Notes: a model not told the origin generated them from the letters alone. 53,637 nt of DNA from an uncultured Geobacteraceae bacterium (GCA_903902345.1 CAIUUR010000161.1:1-53637); one strand, 5' to 3'. Positions 18,248-28,501 are shown, counted from the stretch's first letter. Numbers and translations: made by a program.

Positions 18248-20558
18248 GGGGAGCTCCTTCCGGGGAGAAATCGCGCGGCAGGAGCATCCGGAAGGTGGTC
18301 CCTTCCTGTCCGCTGGTGAACCCCAGCGTTCCCGCCATACTCTCCTGAATGATCAGCCTGCACATATAAAGTCCGATACCGGTTCCCTTCGATCCCGACT
18401 TGCTGGTGAAGTAGGGGTCGAAGACCTTGTCGCCATATTCGGGGGGGATGCCGCAGCCGTTGTCCCGCACCTGGATGACCACCGAGTCCGCGGAACCGGA
18501 GAAGGTGATCTCCACCAGGCCGTCGAACTGCGTGTCTCCCCGCTCTCTTCTTTCCATAATGGCGTCAAAGGAGTTGCTGACGAGGTTCAGGAGCGCTTGC
18601 TTGAATTCGTTCTGATATCCCCTGATCTCCAGGGCCTCTCCTTGCGAAACCACTGATATCCGGAGGGTGACCCCGGCGTGGGTGAACTGAGGGTGGATGA
18701 GAATCACCGCCTCGCGTCCCTTTTCAACGGCGTCGAAACGTTCCGTCACCTTGTCCTGCCGGAAGAAATTTCTGAAATCTTCAATGGTGTCGGACATATA
18801 GTAGAGCTGTTTTTGCGCATCCATTTCCGCTTTCAAAAGAAATGCGGTGTCGAGACACTCCTGTTCCCGGGCCATGCCGATGCTCTGAATGGTTGCCCCC
18901 AGGGTGGCCAGTGGTTGGCGCCACTGGTGGGCGATCGCCTCCAGCATCTCTCCCAGTGCAGCCAGGCGGGTATGGCGCGCCAGCAACCGTTCATGTCGCA
19001 GCCGCCGCTCGGTCTCATCCTCCACCCTTTTGGACAGATTCTGGTTCAGTTCGGTGAGGCGACGCGCCACCAGGGTTCGTTCGGTTATATCAAAGGTGGT
19101 GCTTCGGCTCGCCAGAAATGCTCCATCTGCGTCATAAATGGCGGAGGCGTTCAGAAGAACCGGAAAGAGAGTGCCATCCTTGCGGACCATGTCAAATTCC
19201 AAGTCGCGGATCATCCCCTCCTTCTTCAGCGTGGCGAAACTTTCCACATATGCCGCGACCCCTGCCGGAGTGATGATGGCGGTGAAATGGATCTTGCCTA
19301 CAATATCTTCCCGGGCATATCCCAGCCAGCTCAGTTCGGTGTCGTTGATCCGGACAATGGCGCCGTCTTTATCCAGGGAGTGATACCCGCAGGGGGCCTT
19401 GTTGTAGAGGTCGTCCAGTTCCCGTTCACTCTTCACCAGTTCCACCCCGCGCAGGCGGAGCTTTGCGGCCATCTGGTCGAAGGCCTCCCCCAATTCCCAC
19501 AGCTCCCCGCCGCTGACCAGTTCGGAGGCCCTGACCTCCAGCTCTCCGTCGGCCAGACGATGCGCCGCCTCCCGAAGCCTGTCGATGGGGCCCACAAAGC
19601 AGACGGTTCCCAGGCGTTGCACCAGGGCGAAGCTGAGGAGGAGGAAGGGGGAGAGGATTGCAATGTTGTTGATCAGGGCCTGCTTTGCCTTTTCCTGGGT
19701 CTCCCGGAGAGGAATGCTGGTGAGGATGGAGAGGTAGGGGAACTCTTCGCCCGTCAGGCGGAGCTTACGACTGGTGTAGAGGTACTTTTCTCCCGTGGGA
19801 TCAGAGTCAATGAAATTCCCCTCCTCACCGCACTCCTCCATCTGCCGGGCGAGTTGAGGGTTCACCCTTCTTCCGATGGCCTTCTGGGCGTCCAGGTTCC
19901 GGTCGATGATGAACCCGTTATGATCGATGATACTGTAGACCGCGCCTCCGGGGAGACCGATCTCCCCTAACGCCTGTTTCAGATTGCCGAAATTGAGGCT
20001 TACCAGGATGACATCCTTCACCTCGCCCGATGCGGCCAGCACGGGGTAGCCGAAGCCGATGGTGGCTTTTTTCGTGAATATGTCCAGGTTGTGCTCTCCG
20101 GAAGAAAACTGCCGGGAGCGGATGGCATGGAGAAATGATCGTCTCCCCCGGAGAGATTGTTTCTCCTTCAAGGGGAGAGCCGAAGCCCAGACTTCCCCCT
20201 CCTTGTCGGCAATGACGATATTGGCGTACTGGGGGGAGAGCCTGAGGATATTCCCCAGAATGGCGCCGGCGCCGGAGAGATCACGCACCCTTATCTCCGG
20301 GAGTTGAGAGAGCACGGTGGCGAGTTGCTTGGCGTCTCCGACAATATTGTACTGTTCCATGGCGATTCTGGCGGAGAGTTTGTTTCCCGCTGCGATCCCT
20401 TCCCGAATGGACTCTTTCTTCTTGTTCAGTCCCGAGAAAACGATCAGGAGAATGGCGGGGAAGGCCAAAAACAGTGCCATGAGCAGCAGATGGGTGCGCA
20501 GCGGCCAGGAAAGAAAGCGCCGCAGGGTGGGTGTTCCGTAGCCGCGCTGATGCTTCAT
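18240..20558 (-). CDS. Membrane sensor histidine kinase (periplasmic Cache-like sensor, HAMP, PAS, HisKA/HATPase)
   Basis: Two TM segments flanking a sensor region, PAS (IVRINDTELSWLGYAREDIVG), H-box EAIAHQWRQPLA, N-box NLVSNSFDAI, GTGIGLYMCRLI. Start at 20558. Confidence 0.92.
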   Translation of the reverse strand: MKHQRGYGTPTLRRFLSWPLRTHLLLMALFLAFPAILLIVFSGLNKKKESIREGIAAGNKLSARIAMEQYNIVGDAKQLATVLSQLPEIRVRDLSGAGAILGNILRLSPQYANIVIADKEGEVWASALPLKEKQSLRGRRSFLHAIRSRQFSSGEHNLDIFTKKATIGFGYPVLAASGEVKDVILVSLNFGNLKQALGEIGLPGGAVYSIIDHNGFIIDRNLDAQKAIGRRVNPQLARQMEECGEEGNFIDSDPTGEKYLYTSRKLRLTGEEFPYLSILTSIPLRETQEKAKQALINNIAILSPFLLLSFALVQRLGTVCFVGPIDRLREAAHRLADGELEVRASELVSGGELWELGEAFDQMAAKLRLRGVELVKSERELDDLYNKAPCGYHSLDKDGAIVRINDTELSWLGYAREDIVGKIHFTAIITPAGVAAYVESFATLKKEGMIRDLEFDMVRKDGTLFPVLLNASAIYDADGAFLASRSTTFDITERTLVARRLTELNQNLSKRVEDETERRLRHERLLARHTRLAALGEMLEAIAHQWRQPLATLGATIQSIGMAREQECLDTAFLLKAEMDAQKQLYYMSDTIEDFRNFFRQDKVTERFDAVEKGREAVILIHPQFTHAGVTLRISVVSQGEALEIRGYQNEFKQALLNLVSNSFDAIMERRERGDTQFDGLVEITFSGSADSVVIQVRDNGCGIPPEYGDKVFDPYFTSKSGSKGTGIGLYMCRLIIQESMAGTLGFTSGQEGTTFRMLLPRDFSPEGAPHG

Positions 20559-20586
20559 GCTCTGGGAAGGCTTAGGGAAATCCGGC

Positions 20587-21810
20587 TCAGACAATGGAAA
20601 AGTTGGTGTGAATCGTCCGCTGGAGCTCTTCGATGCGAAGCAGCGCCTGACGGATTTTCTCTCGCTCGTCGGTGGCGAGTTCGTAGGGATTGAGATAGTG
20701 GGACTCCTTCTGGATTCCCTTGATGACCCGGATTTGCAGGAGTATCCGGTGGCGGGTAAGAACTTCATACCCCTCGCAGAGGCTGGCGGCAAAGGATGGG
20801 GAGAAGCTTCGTTCCTGCTGGAGAAGTTCGATCCGCCGGATGGTGTTCGTGGCGGGGATTCCCTGATTGATGGCCAGTATCCGGACATTCATGATCAGCG
20901 GCGCCCAGGCGAGGAGTTTGAGGTTGAACTCTCCCTTGTGCTCTCCTGACCCCTCGGTCCAGAGCCGTTTGAGAAAACCGAGGGGGAGTCTCATCTCCGT
21001 GGCCGCCTTGGCCATCCCCCAGAGCGCCTGGAAATAATCCCGTTCCACCGACCGGATGGTTTCCACCAGCATCCCGGCCAGCTCCTGATCACCTGCCACG
21101 TACCGGGCGTCGGAGAGGACAATAAGGGACATCATGTTTTTGCCGAAATCTTCGGGGTCACATTCGTAGCGGACGATGCTGCTGAGCCGGCGTTGCCACT
21201 GTTGATAGGAGCCGCGCCAGGTGGGATTGGACGGCATCATGTCGCCGGTGCATTTAGCAAATCCGATCTCTGCCAGTCGCTCCACCAGGAGGAGGGAGAA
21301 GTGAGCAAACCAGACGTCGGCGTCGTCCCCTCCGTCGTCTCCGTAGACGATGAGGTGATCCTGGTCGGTGATGAGGGTCTGCTCGTCACGACCGTCGCTT
21401 CCGGTACTGAGCAGGGCGAAGGTAACGGGAGGAGGACCCTCGCCGTTTTCCAGGAGCTCATCCTGAACCAGTTTCAGCGCACGCCGTGCCAGGAGGTCTC
21501 GGTATTCGGTACAGTTGTGATGGAGGGTAAAAACGGCGTGGACCTTCAGGAATTCCGCCATCTCCAACTCATTGAGGAGCCGATGGAGTTCGCCCAGACG
21601 GGCGTAGTCGCGGCAGGTGGGGATCTCCTGCAGCAGTCGCCCGCGTTGGTGGGAAAACCCTTCTATCTGATGGATCTCGCCATCCAGTTGGTCCCGAAAA
21701 GCGGTCAGAAACCGGAGGATTTCGTCGCTTTCCAGGTAGCGGGTTCGGTCCAGCAACTGTTTGAGGAGAGCGGTGGCGACCTGCTCTGGGGGGGAGTTGG
21801 CGACGGTCAC
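20587..21810 (-). CDS. DUF294-type putative nucleotidyltransferase signalling protein
   Basis: LLSTGSDGRDEQTLITDQDHLIVYGD matches the DUF294 GSxxRxEQ..TDQD motif; GSYQQWQRRL region. Confidence 0.85.
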   Translation of the reverse strand: MTVANSPPEQVATALLKQLLDRTRYLESDEILRFLTAFRDQLDGEIHQIEGFSHQRGRLLQEIPTCRDYARLGELHRLLNELEMAEFLKVHAVFTLHHNCTEYRDLLARRALKLVQDELLENGEGPPPVTFALLSTGSDGRDEQTLITDQDHLIVYGDDGGDDADVWFAHFSLLLVERLAEIGFAKCTGDMMPSNPTWRGSYQQWQRRLSSIVRYECDPEDFGKNMMSLIVLSDARYVAGDQELAGMLVETIRSVERDYFQALWGMAKAATEMRLPLGFLKRLWTEGSGEHKGEFNLKLLAWAPLIMNVRILAINQGIPATNTIRRIELLQQERSFSPSFAASLCEGYEVLTRHRILLQIRVIKGIQKESHYLNPYELATDEREKIRQALLRIEELQRTIHTNFSIV

Positions 21811-21834
21811 GGGATTCCTGCCTTACTCATGAGC

Positions 21835-21866
21835 AAAACGGGGAAGGCAATCCGCCTTCCCCGTTT
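21835..21866 (-). terminator. Rho-independent terminator downstream of the acetate symporter
   Basis: Minus strand ACGGGGAAGGC-ggatt-GCCTTCCCCGT followed by TTT; 21 nt after the symporter stop. Confidence 0.8.
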
Positions 21867-21887
21867 CCATGGTGACTAACGACCGTA

Positions 21888-23876
21888 TCAGTGGTCGATG
21901 GCCTTGGCCATGCCGATGCCGGTATTCTGGCGGACATAGACTTCGTCGAACATATCCTCGGAACGTTTGCTGGGGAAGGCCAAGGCTGCGAGAATAGCGG
22001 CCAGGAAGCCCAGCGGAATGGAGATGATCCCCGGGTTTTTCAGCGTCAGGATGGGAGCGTCCAGGCCAAGGATGGACTTGCCGTCCTTGTTCAGCACGTC
22101 GGCTTTTGCCTTATCCAGGGCTTTCAGATCCTTGGCGTCAAGGGTTGCGCCGGGAGCCAGTGCGGCCATCTTTTTTTCCATGGCGTGGATGATCTTTTCA
22201 CCCTTGGCCGCTTCCAGCTTGGGATAGGTCATGTTGGGGGAGACCATAACCAGACCGATGGAGGCGATGGTTCCCACCACCAGACCGGCGATAACTCCGG
22301 CGGTGTTGAACTTCTTCCAGAAGAGGGAGAGCACTACCACCGGAAGGTTCCCCGAGGAAGCTACGGCAAAGGCCAGGGCCACCAGGTGGGCAACGTTTTG
22401 TTTCTCGGCGGCGATGCCGATGATGATCCCCACTATCCCCACGACCAGTGAGGTGATCCGGGCTGCCATGACCTGCTCATGCTGGTCGGCGTGGCCGTCC
22501 TTGATGACGTTGACATAGATGTCGTGGGCGATGGCTGCCGACGCAGCCAGAACCAGACCGGAAACAACGGCCAGGATGGTGGCAAAGGCGACGGAGCAGA
22601 GGAAGGCAAGGAAGATGTCACCCAGTACCGGAGAGATGTCTGCGCCCAACTGTTGTGCCAGGAGGAGGGTGGCCATGTTGCCACCGGCATCGACCTGGGT
22701 GATTCCCTGGGGGGTGACGTGGATGGCGGCGCCGAAGCCCAGCAGGGTGGTCAGGACGTAGAACATCCCGATGATCCACATGGCAATGATGACTGACTTA
22801 CGGGCAGCCTGGGCCGTGGGGACGGTGAAGAAGCGCATGAGGATGTGCGGCATTCCCGCCGTGCCGAAAACCAATGCCATTCCCAGGGAGATCTGGTCAA
22901 GAGGATTTTTGAGATAAAGACCCGGTTCAAGGAAACGCTGTCCGGCATCCACGCCGGTGAGGAGGTCGGCGCCGGTCTTGCCGTCTTTCAGCAGCATCTT
23001 GGTGACATGGTCCTGGATGTCAGGGCTGTTGACGATCATTTCGAAGAAGCGGAGCGGGTTGAAGCCGGCCTTGGCCATGACCAGGGTGGAAAGGAGGAAG
23101 GCGCCGGACATGAGGAGGCCGGCCTTGATGATCTGAACCCACGTGGTGGCGGTCATGCCGCCGAAGACGACGTACCCAACCATCAGGATGCCGACTCCTA
23201 CGATGGCGGTCCGGTAGGGGACCCCTACCAACAGAGCCATCAGCTTCCCTGCTCCCACCATCTGGGCGGTGAGGTAGAAGGTGGTGACGGACACTGTGGC
23301 GATGGCGGCTACGGCCCGGACCGGTTTCGGATCGGTGCGGAAAGAGAGGATATCTCCCATGGTGTACTTGCCGGCGTTGCGGCACGGTTCGGCCACGATG
23401 AGGAGCACGGTGATGTAGGCCACCAGCCACCCCACGGAGTACATGAACCCGTCATAGCCGTAAAGCGAGATCATCCCGGAAATTCCCAGGAAAGAGGCCG
23501 CAGACATATAATCGCCGGCGATGGCCCAACCATTCTGGGCGCCGGTGATCCCCCCGCCGGCTGCGTAGAAGTCCGCCGCGGTCTTGTTCTTGCTGGCGGC
23601 CCTGATGACGACGGCAAGAGTAATGCCGATGATGAAGGCGAACATGGTGAGGGTGATGGCCTTGTTGGCCTTCAGTTCCTTCTTTACGGTGAGCTTGGGC
23701 GCCGGCGCGGCGGCTGCCGGTTCTGCCGCGACCGCAGCAGGGGCGGCCATGGCCGGCGCGGAGGCTGCAGTGGCGTCAGTCGGTGCGGTTGGTGTTTTCT
23801 GGGGCTCTTCGGCAAAGGCGGCCGTAGCGACGGTGAGTGCCAGCGAAGCGGCGATGATGAACTTGTTAAATGTCAT
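21888..23876 (-). CDS. actP: Cation/acetate symporter (SSS family, ActP-like)
   Basis: FYAAGGGITGAQNGWAIAGDYMSAASFLGISGMISLYGYDGFMYSVGW is an ActP signature. Start reassigned to 23876 (MTFNKFIIAASLALTVATAAFA signal-like). Confidence 0.93.
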   Translation of the reverse strand: MTFNKFIIAASLALTVATAAFAEEPQKTPTAPTDATAASAPAMAAPAAVAAEPAAAAPAPKLTVKKELKANKAITLTMFAFIIGITLAVVIRAASKNKTAADFYAAGGGITGAQNGWAIAGDYMSAASFLGISGMISLYGYDGFMYSVGWLVAYITVLLIVAEPCRNAGKYTMGDILSFRTDPKPVRAVAAIATVSVTTFYLTAQMVGAGKLMALLVGVPYRTAIVGVGILMVGYVVFGGMTATTWVQIIKAGLLMSGAFLLSTLVMAKAGFNPLRFFEMIVNSPDIQDHVTKMLLKDGKTGADLLTGVDAGQRFLEPGLYLKNPLDQISLGMALVFGTAGMPHILMRFFTVPTAQAARKSVIIAMWIIGMFYVLTTLLGFGAAIHVTPQGITQVDAGGNMATLLLAQQLGADISPVLGDIFLAFLCSVAFATILAVVSGLVLAASAAIAHDIYVNVIKDGHADQHEQVMAARITSLVVGIVGIIIGIAAEKQNVAHLVALAFAVASSGNLPVVVLSLFWKKFNTAGVIAGLVVGTIASIGLVMVSPNMTYPKLEAAKGEKIIHAMEKKMAALAPGATLDAKDLKALDKAKADVLNKDGKSILGLDAPILTLKNPGIISIPLGFLAAILAALAFPSKRSEDMFDEVYVRQNTGIGMAKAIDH

Positions 23877-23893
23877 GTGAAATCCTCCTTTAC

Positions 23894-24205
23894 CTAGAGA
23901 TGAAGTTCGTCGATCAGGTTTCTGGTCATCCGATCGAAATCCTTGTTGGCCACATGGGCATAGTAATGGGCCAGACCCCAGGAGACGAAGAACTGGGAAA
24001 GGGCGAAGACGTAACCGAAGTTGATGACGCCGATGATCTTGATCTTGAACAAGCCCGGGGCATAGGCGGCGCCGATGGGGAGGAGGAAGTAGTAAAGGGT
24101 GGAGAAGATCCACCAGCCGAACAGAAATGCGCTCTTCTTGTGGTGGAGTTCGACGAACTTCGGGTTTCTGGCGATTGCGCCCCAGTCATACTTTTTTTCT
24201 GCCAT
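23894..24205 (-). CDS. DUF485 domain inner-membrane protein (YjcH-like)
   Basis: 103 aa, two TM helices, directly upstream of the ActP homologue as in yjcH-actP. Confidence 0.9.
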   Translation of the reverse strand: MAEKKYDWGAIARNPKFVELHHKKSAFLFGWWIFSTLYYFLLPIGAAYAPGLFKIKIIGVINFGYVFALSQFFVSWGLAHYYAHVANKDFDRMTRNLIDELHL

Positions 24206-24305
24206 GGTAGTTGCTCCTTTCGTGAGAGATTGCAGGGTAACCTGTGGTATCCGCGCTGACTGCTTCCGTTGCTCCCCCTTTCACAGTTGTCTGGATTGAC
24301 GCCGG

Positions 24306-25076
24306 TCAGATCTTGGCATATCCGAATTTGAATGACAGTATGTCCGCCCCTTCCACCAGGGAAGGGATAATCTCGGTTTCCAGTCGCTCGGTGAGCATCC
24401 GGAAAGAGGGGCCCAGCATGGTCAGGGCTCCGACCACCTTGCCGGCATAATCACGTACGGCAACCGCGACGGTAATGATTCCTTCGCCCAGTCCCTCGGT
24501 CCCCACGGCTACTCCGCTGTTACGGATCTGATTGAGCTCTTCTTCCAGGAGTTTCACATCCACGGTGGACTGGCGACGGGGACGTTTCCGGAAAACCCGC
24601 TCCAGGATGTCTCGGGAATCCAGCGCCCGAATCGCCTTTCCCGCGGCATTGGTGAAGAAGGGGAAACGTTCACCCACCAGTGACGCCGCCTTGATCTGTT
24701 GCCCCGAATCCACCATGTCGAGAAAGAGGACCTCGTCGCCGGAGAGTACGGTCATGTACACAGCCTCGTTATGTTTGCGGGCAAGGGTTTCCATGACGGG
24801 ATGGGCGATCCGGATGAGACTGAGACTCTTCAACATTTTCTGCGCCAGTTCCGCCGCCGGAAGTCCCAGTCGATAGTAGCCGCTACTCTCCTCTTTTTCC
24901 ACTAAACCCCGCTCTTCCAGGGTCGCCAGGAGCCGGAAAAGCTTGTTCCGGGAAAGCCCCATGGCCTCTGCCAAGTACGGGAGTGTCGGCGCCGCGTGCT
25001 CCCCGGTGAGCAGTTCCAGAAGTTCCAAGGCGCTTTGCACGGCTTGAACCGAGTAGGGGGATCTTTCGCGGGGCAT
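24306..25076 (-). CDS. IclR-family transcriptional regulator
   Basis: YSVQAVQSALELLELL...LSRNKLFRLLATLEERGLVEKEESSGYYRLG; IclR effector domain GKAIRAL, AVAVRDYAGKVVGALTMLGP. Confidence 0.92.
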   Translation of the reverse strand: MPRERSPYSVQAVQSALELLELLTGEHAAPTLPYLAEAMGLSRNKLFRLLATLEERGLVEKEESSGYYRLGLPAAELAQKMLKSLSLIRIAHPVMETLARKHNEAVYMTVLSGDEVLFLDMVDSGQQIKAASLVGERFPFFTNAAGKAIRALDSRDILERVFRKRPRRQSTVDVKLLEEELNQIRNSGVAVGTEGLGEGIITVAVAVRDYAGKVVGALTMLGPSFRMLTERLETEIIPSLVEGADILSFKFGYAKI

Positions 25077-25102
25077 CGTAGTGTTTCCAATAACGTTCGT
25101 GG

Positions 25103-25116
25103 TAAACAGCTGTTTA
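25103..25116. promoter_or_regulatory. Perfect 14-bp palindrome TAAACAGCTGTTTA upstream of the IclR gene (candidate operator)
   Basis: Exact dyad 27 bp upstream of the iclR-like start codon. Confidence 0.4.
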
Positions 25117-25392
25117 AAAAGAGACGTAATGATTCGTGGAAATTTCTAGCACGACGTTTTAATATAGTCAAGCAGATTTTTGCGCACATTTTGGGTAATG
25201 AAAAAAAAATACCGAGAAAACGGTATGATACTTTATGAAATGGTGGAGTATAGAAATTATTTTTTTGGATTTCTTTCTGTTTAGAACGAAGTTTATATTC
25301 TCATTATTGATCTTTCCGAAGCGGAGGGAGTCGCGGGAAGGACGTGGTAGCTAACCTCCCCCGGAAACTCCGGCGGAAGCCGAATTTCCCGC

Positions 25393-25422
25393 TTTACATC
25401 CTTCGGTGCGCTGTGCTAGCAT
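25393..25422 (+). promoter_or_regulatory. Candidate sigma-70 promoter for yebC-ruvC-ruvA
   Basis: TTTACA-N18-TAGCAT, followed by a TCCCGG-ttta-CCGGGA hairpin at 25424-25439. Confidence 0.45.
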
Positions 25423-25479
25423 TTCCCGGTTTACCGGGAGCATAAATGAAGTCACTTCGGCAGCAAGGGGAGTCGGATC

Positions 25480-26223
25480 ATGTCGGGTCATAATAAGTGG
25501 AGCACCATCAAGCACAAGAAGGGGGCCGCTGACGCCAAGCGGGGGAAGGTTTTCACCAAGATTATCAAGGAGATCTCGGTGGCGGCAAAGCTTGGAGGGG
25601 GGGACCCCGGTGGAAATCCGCGTTTGCGGACTGCCATCGACAAGGCCAAGGCCGAGAACATGCCCAAGGACAATGTGGAGCGGGCTATCAAGAAGGGGAC
25701 CGGCGGGATGGAAGGGGTCGTCTACGAAGAGATCGTCTACGAGGGGTATGGCCCCGGCGGGGTCGCGGTGCTCGTGGAGGTTCTGACCGACAACCGTAAC
25801 CGCTCCGTTTCCGATATCCGGAGCATTTTCAGCAAGTGCAACGGCAACATGGGGGAGGCGGGGTGTGTCGCCTGGATGTTCGACAAAAAGGGACTCATCG
25901 TCTTCCCGAAATCGGTGGATTTCGACAAGCTCTTCGAGGCGGCCATCGAGGCGGGAGCCGACGATGTTGTGGATGAAGAGGAGCAGATCGAGGTGCTTAC
26001 CGACCCTTCCGCTTTCATGGCGGTGCGGGACCTCCTCATCGCCGCGGGTTTCAAGCCGGACTCCGCCGAAGTCACCAGTATTCCCCAGACCACGGTGGAG
26101 CTGGAGGGGAAGAATGCCGAGAATATGCTCAAACTCATGGACCGGATGGAAGACAATGACGACGTCCAGAATGTTTACGCCAATTTCGACATCTCCTCCG
26201 AGGAGATGGAAAAGATGATGTGA
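25480..26223 (+). CDS. yebC: YebC/PmpR-family protein
   Basis: [32 protein letters not shown]; upstream of ruvC. Confidence 0.97.
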   Translation: MSGHNKWSTIKHKKGAADAKRGKVFTKIIKEISVAAKLGGGDPGGNPRLRTAIDKAKAENMPKDNVERAIKKGTGGMEGVVYEEIVYEGYGPGGVAVLVEVLTDNRNRSVSDIRSIFSKCNGNMGEAGCVAWMFDKKGLIVFPKSVDFDKLFEAAIEAGADDVVDEEEQIEVLTDPSAFMAVRDLLIAAGFKPDSAEVTSIPQTTVELEGKNAENMLKLMDRMEDNDDVQNVYANFDISSEEMEKMM

Positions 26224-26241
26224 GGAGGGTGAGCTGATTTC

Positions 26242-26736
26242 ATGATCATTCTCGGCATCGACCCCGGGTCGCGCATTACCGGCTATGGTCTCATCAGGAC
26301 GGAAGGTACGCGCCTTATTCACCTGGACAACGGCGGGATCCGCACTGACGCTGCGTCAGATTTCCCCGGTCGGTTGGGGCGGATTTTCGCCGGGATAACC
26401 GAAATCATCGAAAGGTACGCCCCGGAGGCCGTGGCGGTGGAGAACATCTTCTTCTCCAACAACGCGCAGAGCGCCCTGAAGCTGGGGCAGGCCAGGGGGG
26501 CTGCCGTGGTGGCCGCCGTCGTGCAGGGGATTCCGCTCTTCGAATACTCGGCCCTGCAGGTCAAGCAGGCGGTGGTGGGGCACGGGAAGGCTGCCAAGGA
26601 GCAGGTGCAGCATATGGTAAAGGTATTGCTCAATCTGGCGGAACCGGCTCAGGCCGACGCCTCCGATGCCCTGGCGGTGGCCATCTGCCATGCCAATTCC
26701 ATGGGGTTGGCGCGCAGGATAAAGGCGATGGGATAA
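26242..26736 (+). CDS. ruvC: Holliday junction resolvase RuvC
   Basis: [42 protein letters not shown]. Confidence 0.97.
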   Translation: MIILGIDPGSRITGYGLIRTEGTRLIHLDNGGIRTDAASDFPGRLGRIFAGITEIIERYAPEAVAVENIFFSNNAQSALKLGQARGAAVVAAVVQGIPLFEYSALQVKQAVVGHGKAAKEQVQHMVKVLLNLAEPAQADASDALAVAICHANSMGLARRIKAMG

Positions 26737-26740
26737 TGTC

Positions 26741-27343
26741 ATGATTGCACTTCTCAGCGGCATCATTGCCCACAAGTCTCCGGAACAGATCATCCTCGAC
26801 GTTAATGGCGTCGGGTATCGGGTCCAGATTCCTTTTTCCACCTACTACGACCTCCCCGATGAGGGGGGGAGGAGCACGCTTCAGATCCATACGTACGTGA
26901 AGGAAGACGCCATTCACCTCTATGGTTTTCGGACGGTGGCGGAAAAAAGTTTTTTTCAGCTTCTCATCAGCGTTTCCGGGGTTGGCCCCAAGTTGGCCAA
27001 CGGCATCCTCTCCAACAGTCCTGTGGAGGAGCTCCGGCGCGCCCTCATGACCGGCGACCTGGTCAGGTTGGCGGCGGTGCCGGGAATCGGGAAGAAGACC
27101 GCTGAACGACTCGTACTGGAACTTCGGGAGAAGGCCTTGAAGCTGGATCCGGGAGGGGAGCCGGCGGGAGCCGGCGAACTTCCCACGGCGCTGCCGGGGG
27201 TCACCGACGATGTGGCCTCGGCCCTCGTCAACCTGGGGTATAAGGAGGCCGTGGTGAAAAAGGCGCTGAGCGAACTCCCCACAACCCCCCAGGATACCGT
27301 GGAAACACTCCTCAAGCAGGTCCTCAAGCTGCTGATGAAATAA
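26741..27343 (+). CDS. ruvA: Holliday junction branch migration protein RuvA
   Basis: MIALLSGIIAHKSPEQIILDVNGVGYRVQIP, GVGPKLANGILS, VPGIGKKTAERLVLELREK. Confidence 0.97.
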   Translation: MIALLSGIIAHKSPEQIILDVNGVGYRVQIPFSTYYDLPDEGGRSTLQIHTYVKEDAIHLYGFRTVAEKSFFQLLISVSGVGPKLANGILSNSPVEELRRALMTGDLVRLAAVPGIGKKTAERLVLELREKALKLDPGGEPAGAGELPTALPGVTDDVASALVNLGYKEAVVKKALSELPTTPQDTVETLLKQVLKLLMK

Positions 27344-27358
27344 TCCCTCGTTTAATCC

Positions 27359-28501
27359 TCAATCAAGAGTTTTCCGGTAGAACTTCACTGCGATGGCCAT
27401 CATGATGAGCGTAAAGAGGAGGAGCGGCCAGATGTTGGGCCAGAGGAGCGGCAGGGTGCTTCCCTTGAGGAAGATCCCCCGGATGAGTCGGTTGAAGTAG
27501 GTGAGGGGAAGAAGGTTCCCCAGGATCTGCGCCCACCGGGGCATGCCGTGGAAGGGGAACATGAAGCCGGACAACAGCATGTTCGGGAGAAAGTAGAACA
27601 TGGTGAGCTGCATGGCCTGTAACTGGTTTTGCGCCAGGGAGGAGATGGTCATCCCCACCGTCAGGTTGGCTATGACAAAGAGGAACGCTGCCAGGTACAT
27701 GGTGACGACGCTCCCGGTAAAGGGGACGTTAAATATCAGGCGTGCGGCCAGGAAGATGATCGTGGACTGGATCATTCCGATGGCGATGTAGGGGACGAGC
27801 TTGCCGGTCATCACCTCCAGGGGGCGAACCGGCATGGCCAGCAGGTTTTCCATGGTTCCCCGTTCGCGTTCCCGGGTAATGGCCAGCCCCGTCATGAGGA
27901 CCATCATCAACGTGAGAATGACCCCCATGATGCCGGGTACGATGTTGTAGGAGCTTATCCCCTCCGGATTGTAGAGGCGGTGGACCAGTATCCGGAAGGG
28001 GGGCTCTCCCCCCGCCAGAGCCGCCAGGGGGCCGGTGAGATCTTTCACGGAGACGGAGTGGGAAAGCTGGGTAACGGAGGCCAGGGCCATTCCCGTTGCC
28101 GTGGGGTCGGTGGCATCGGCTTCCAGCAGCAGGGAGGGGTGCTCTCCCCGGAGCAGGCTTCGGGTGAAGCCGGCGGGGATGGTCAGGACGAAGAGGACCT
28201 CCCCCTGGGCCAGGGCCCTGCGGCCGGCCTCCTCGCTGGGGAGTTCGCCGACGATGCGAAAGTAGCCCGATCCCTTCATCGTGGAGATAATCGTGCGGGT
28301 AATGTCGCTACCATCGGCGCTGATGATCGCCATGGGCATCTGTTTCGGGTCGGTGTTGATGGCGAAGCCGAAGAGGGCCAACTGTGCCAGGGGGATGCCG
28401 ATGATCATGGCAAAGGTAAGGCGGTCGCGTCTCAGCTGCAGAAACTCCTTGAGGACCATGCCCCACCAGCGCGCCGGAGAAAATTCGTCGGAGAGCCTCA
28501 T
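27359..28501 (-). CDS. ABC-2 type transporter permease
   Basis: RDRLTFAMIIGIPLAQLALFGFAINTDPKQMPMAI, ITRERERGTMENLLAMPVRPLEVMTGKLVPY. Confidence 0.93.
   Translation of the reverse strand: MRLSDEFSPARWWGMVLKEFLQLRRDRLTFAMIIGIPLAQLALFGFAINTDPKQMPMAIISADGSDITRTIISTMKGSGYFRIVGELPSEEAGRRALAQGEVLFVLTIPAGFTRSLLRGEHPSLLLEADATDPTATGMALASVTQLSHSVSVKDLTGPLAALAGGEPPFRILVHRLYNPEGISSYNIVPGIMGVILTLMMVLMTGLAITRERERGTMENLLAMPVRPLEVMTGKLVPYIAIGMIQSTIIFLAARLIFNVPFTGSVVTMYLAAFLFVIANLTVGMTISSLAQNQLQAMQLTMFYFLPNMLLSGFMFPFHGMPRWAQILGNLLPLTYFNRLIRGIFLKGSTLPLLWPNIWPLLLFTLIMMAIAVKFYRKTLD

Noticed and set aside
18678-19970. 430-aa plus-strand ORF opposite the histidine kinase
   Set aside because: Antisense shadow frame without recognisable domains.
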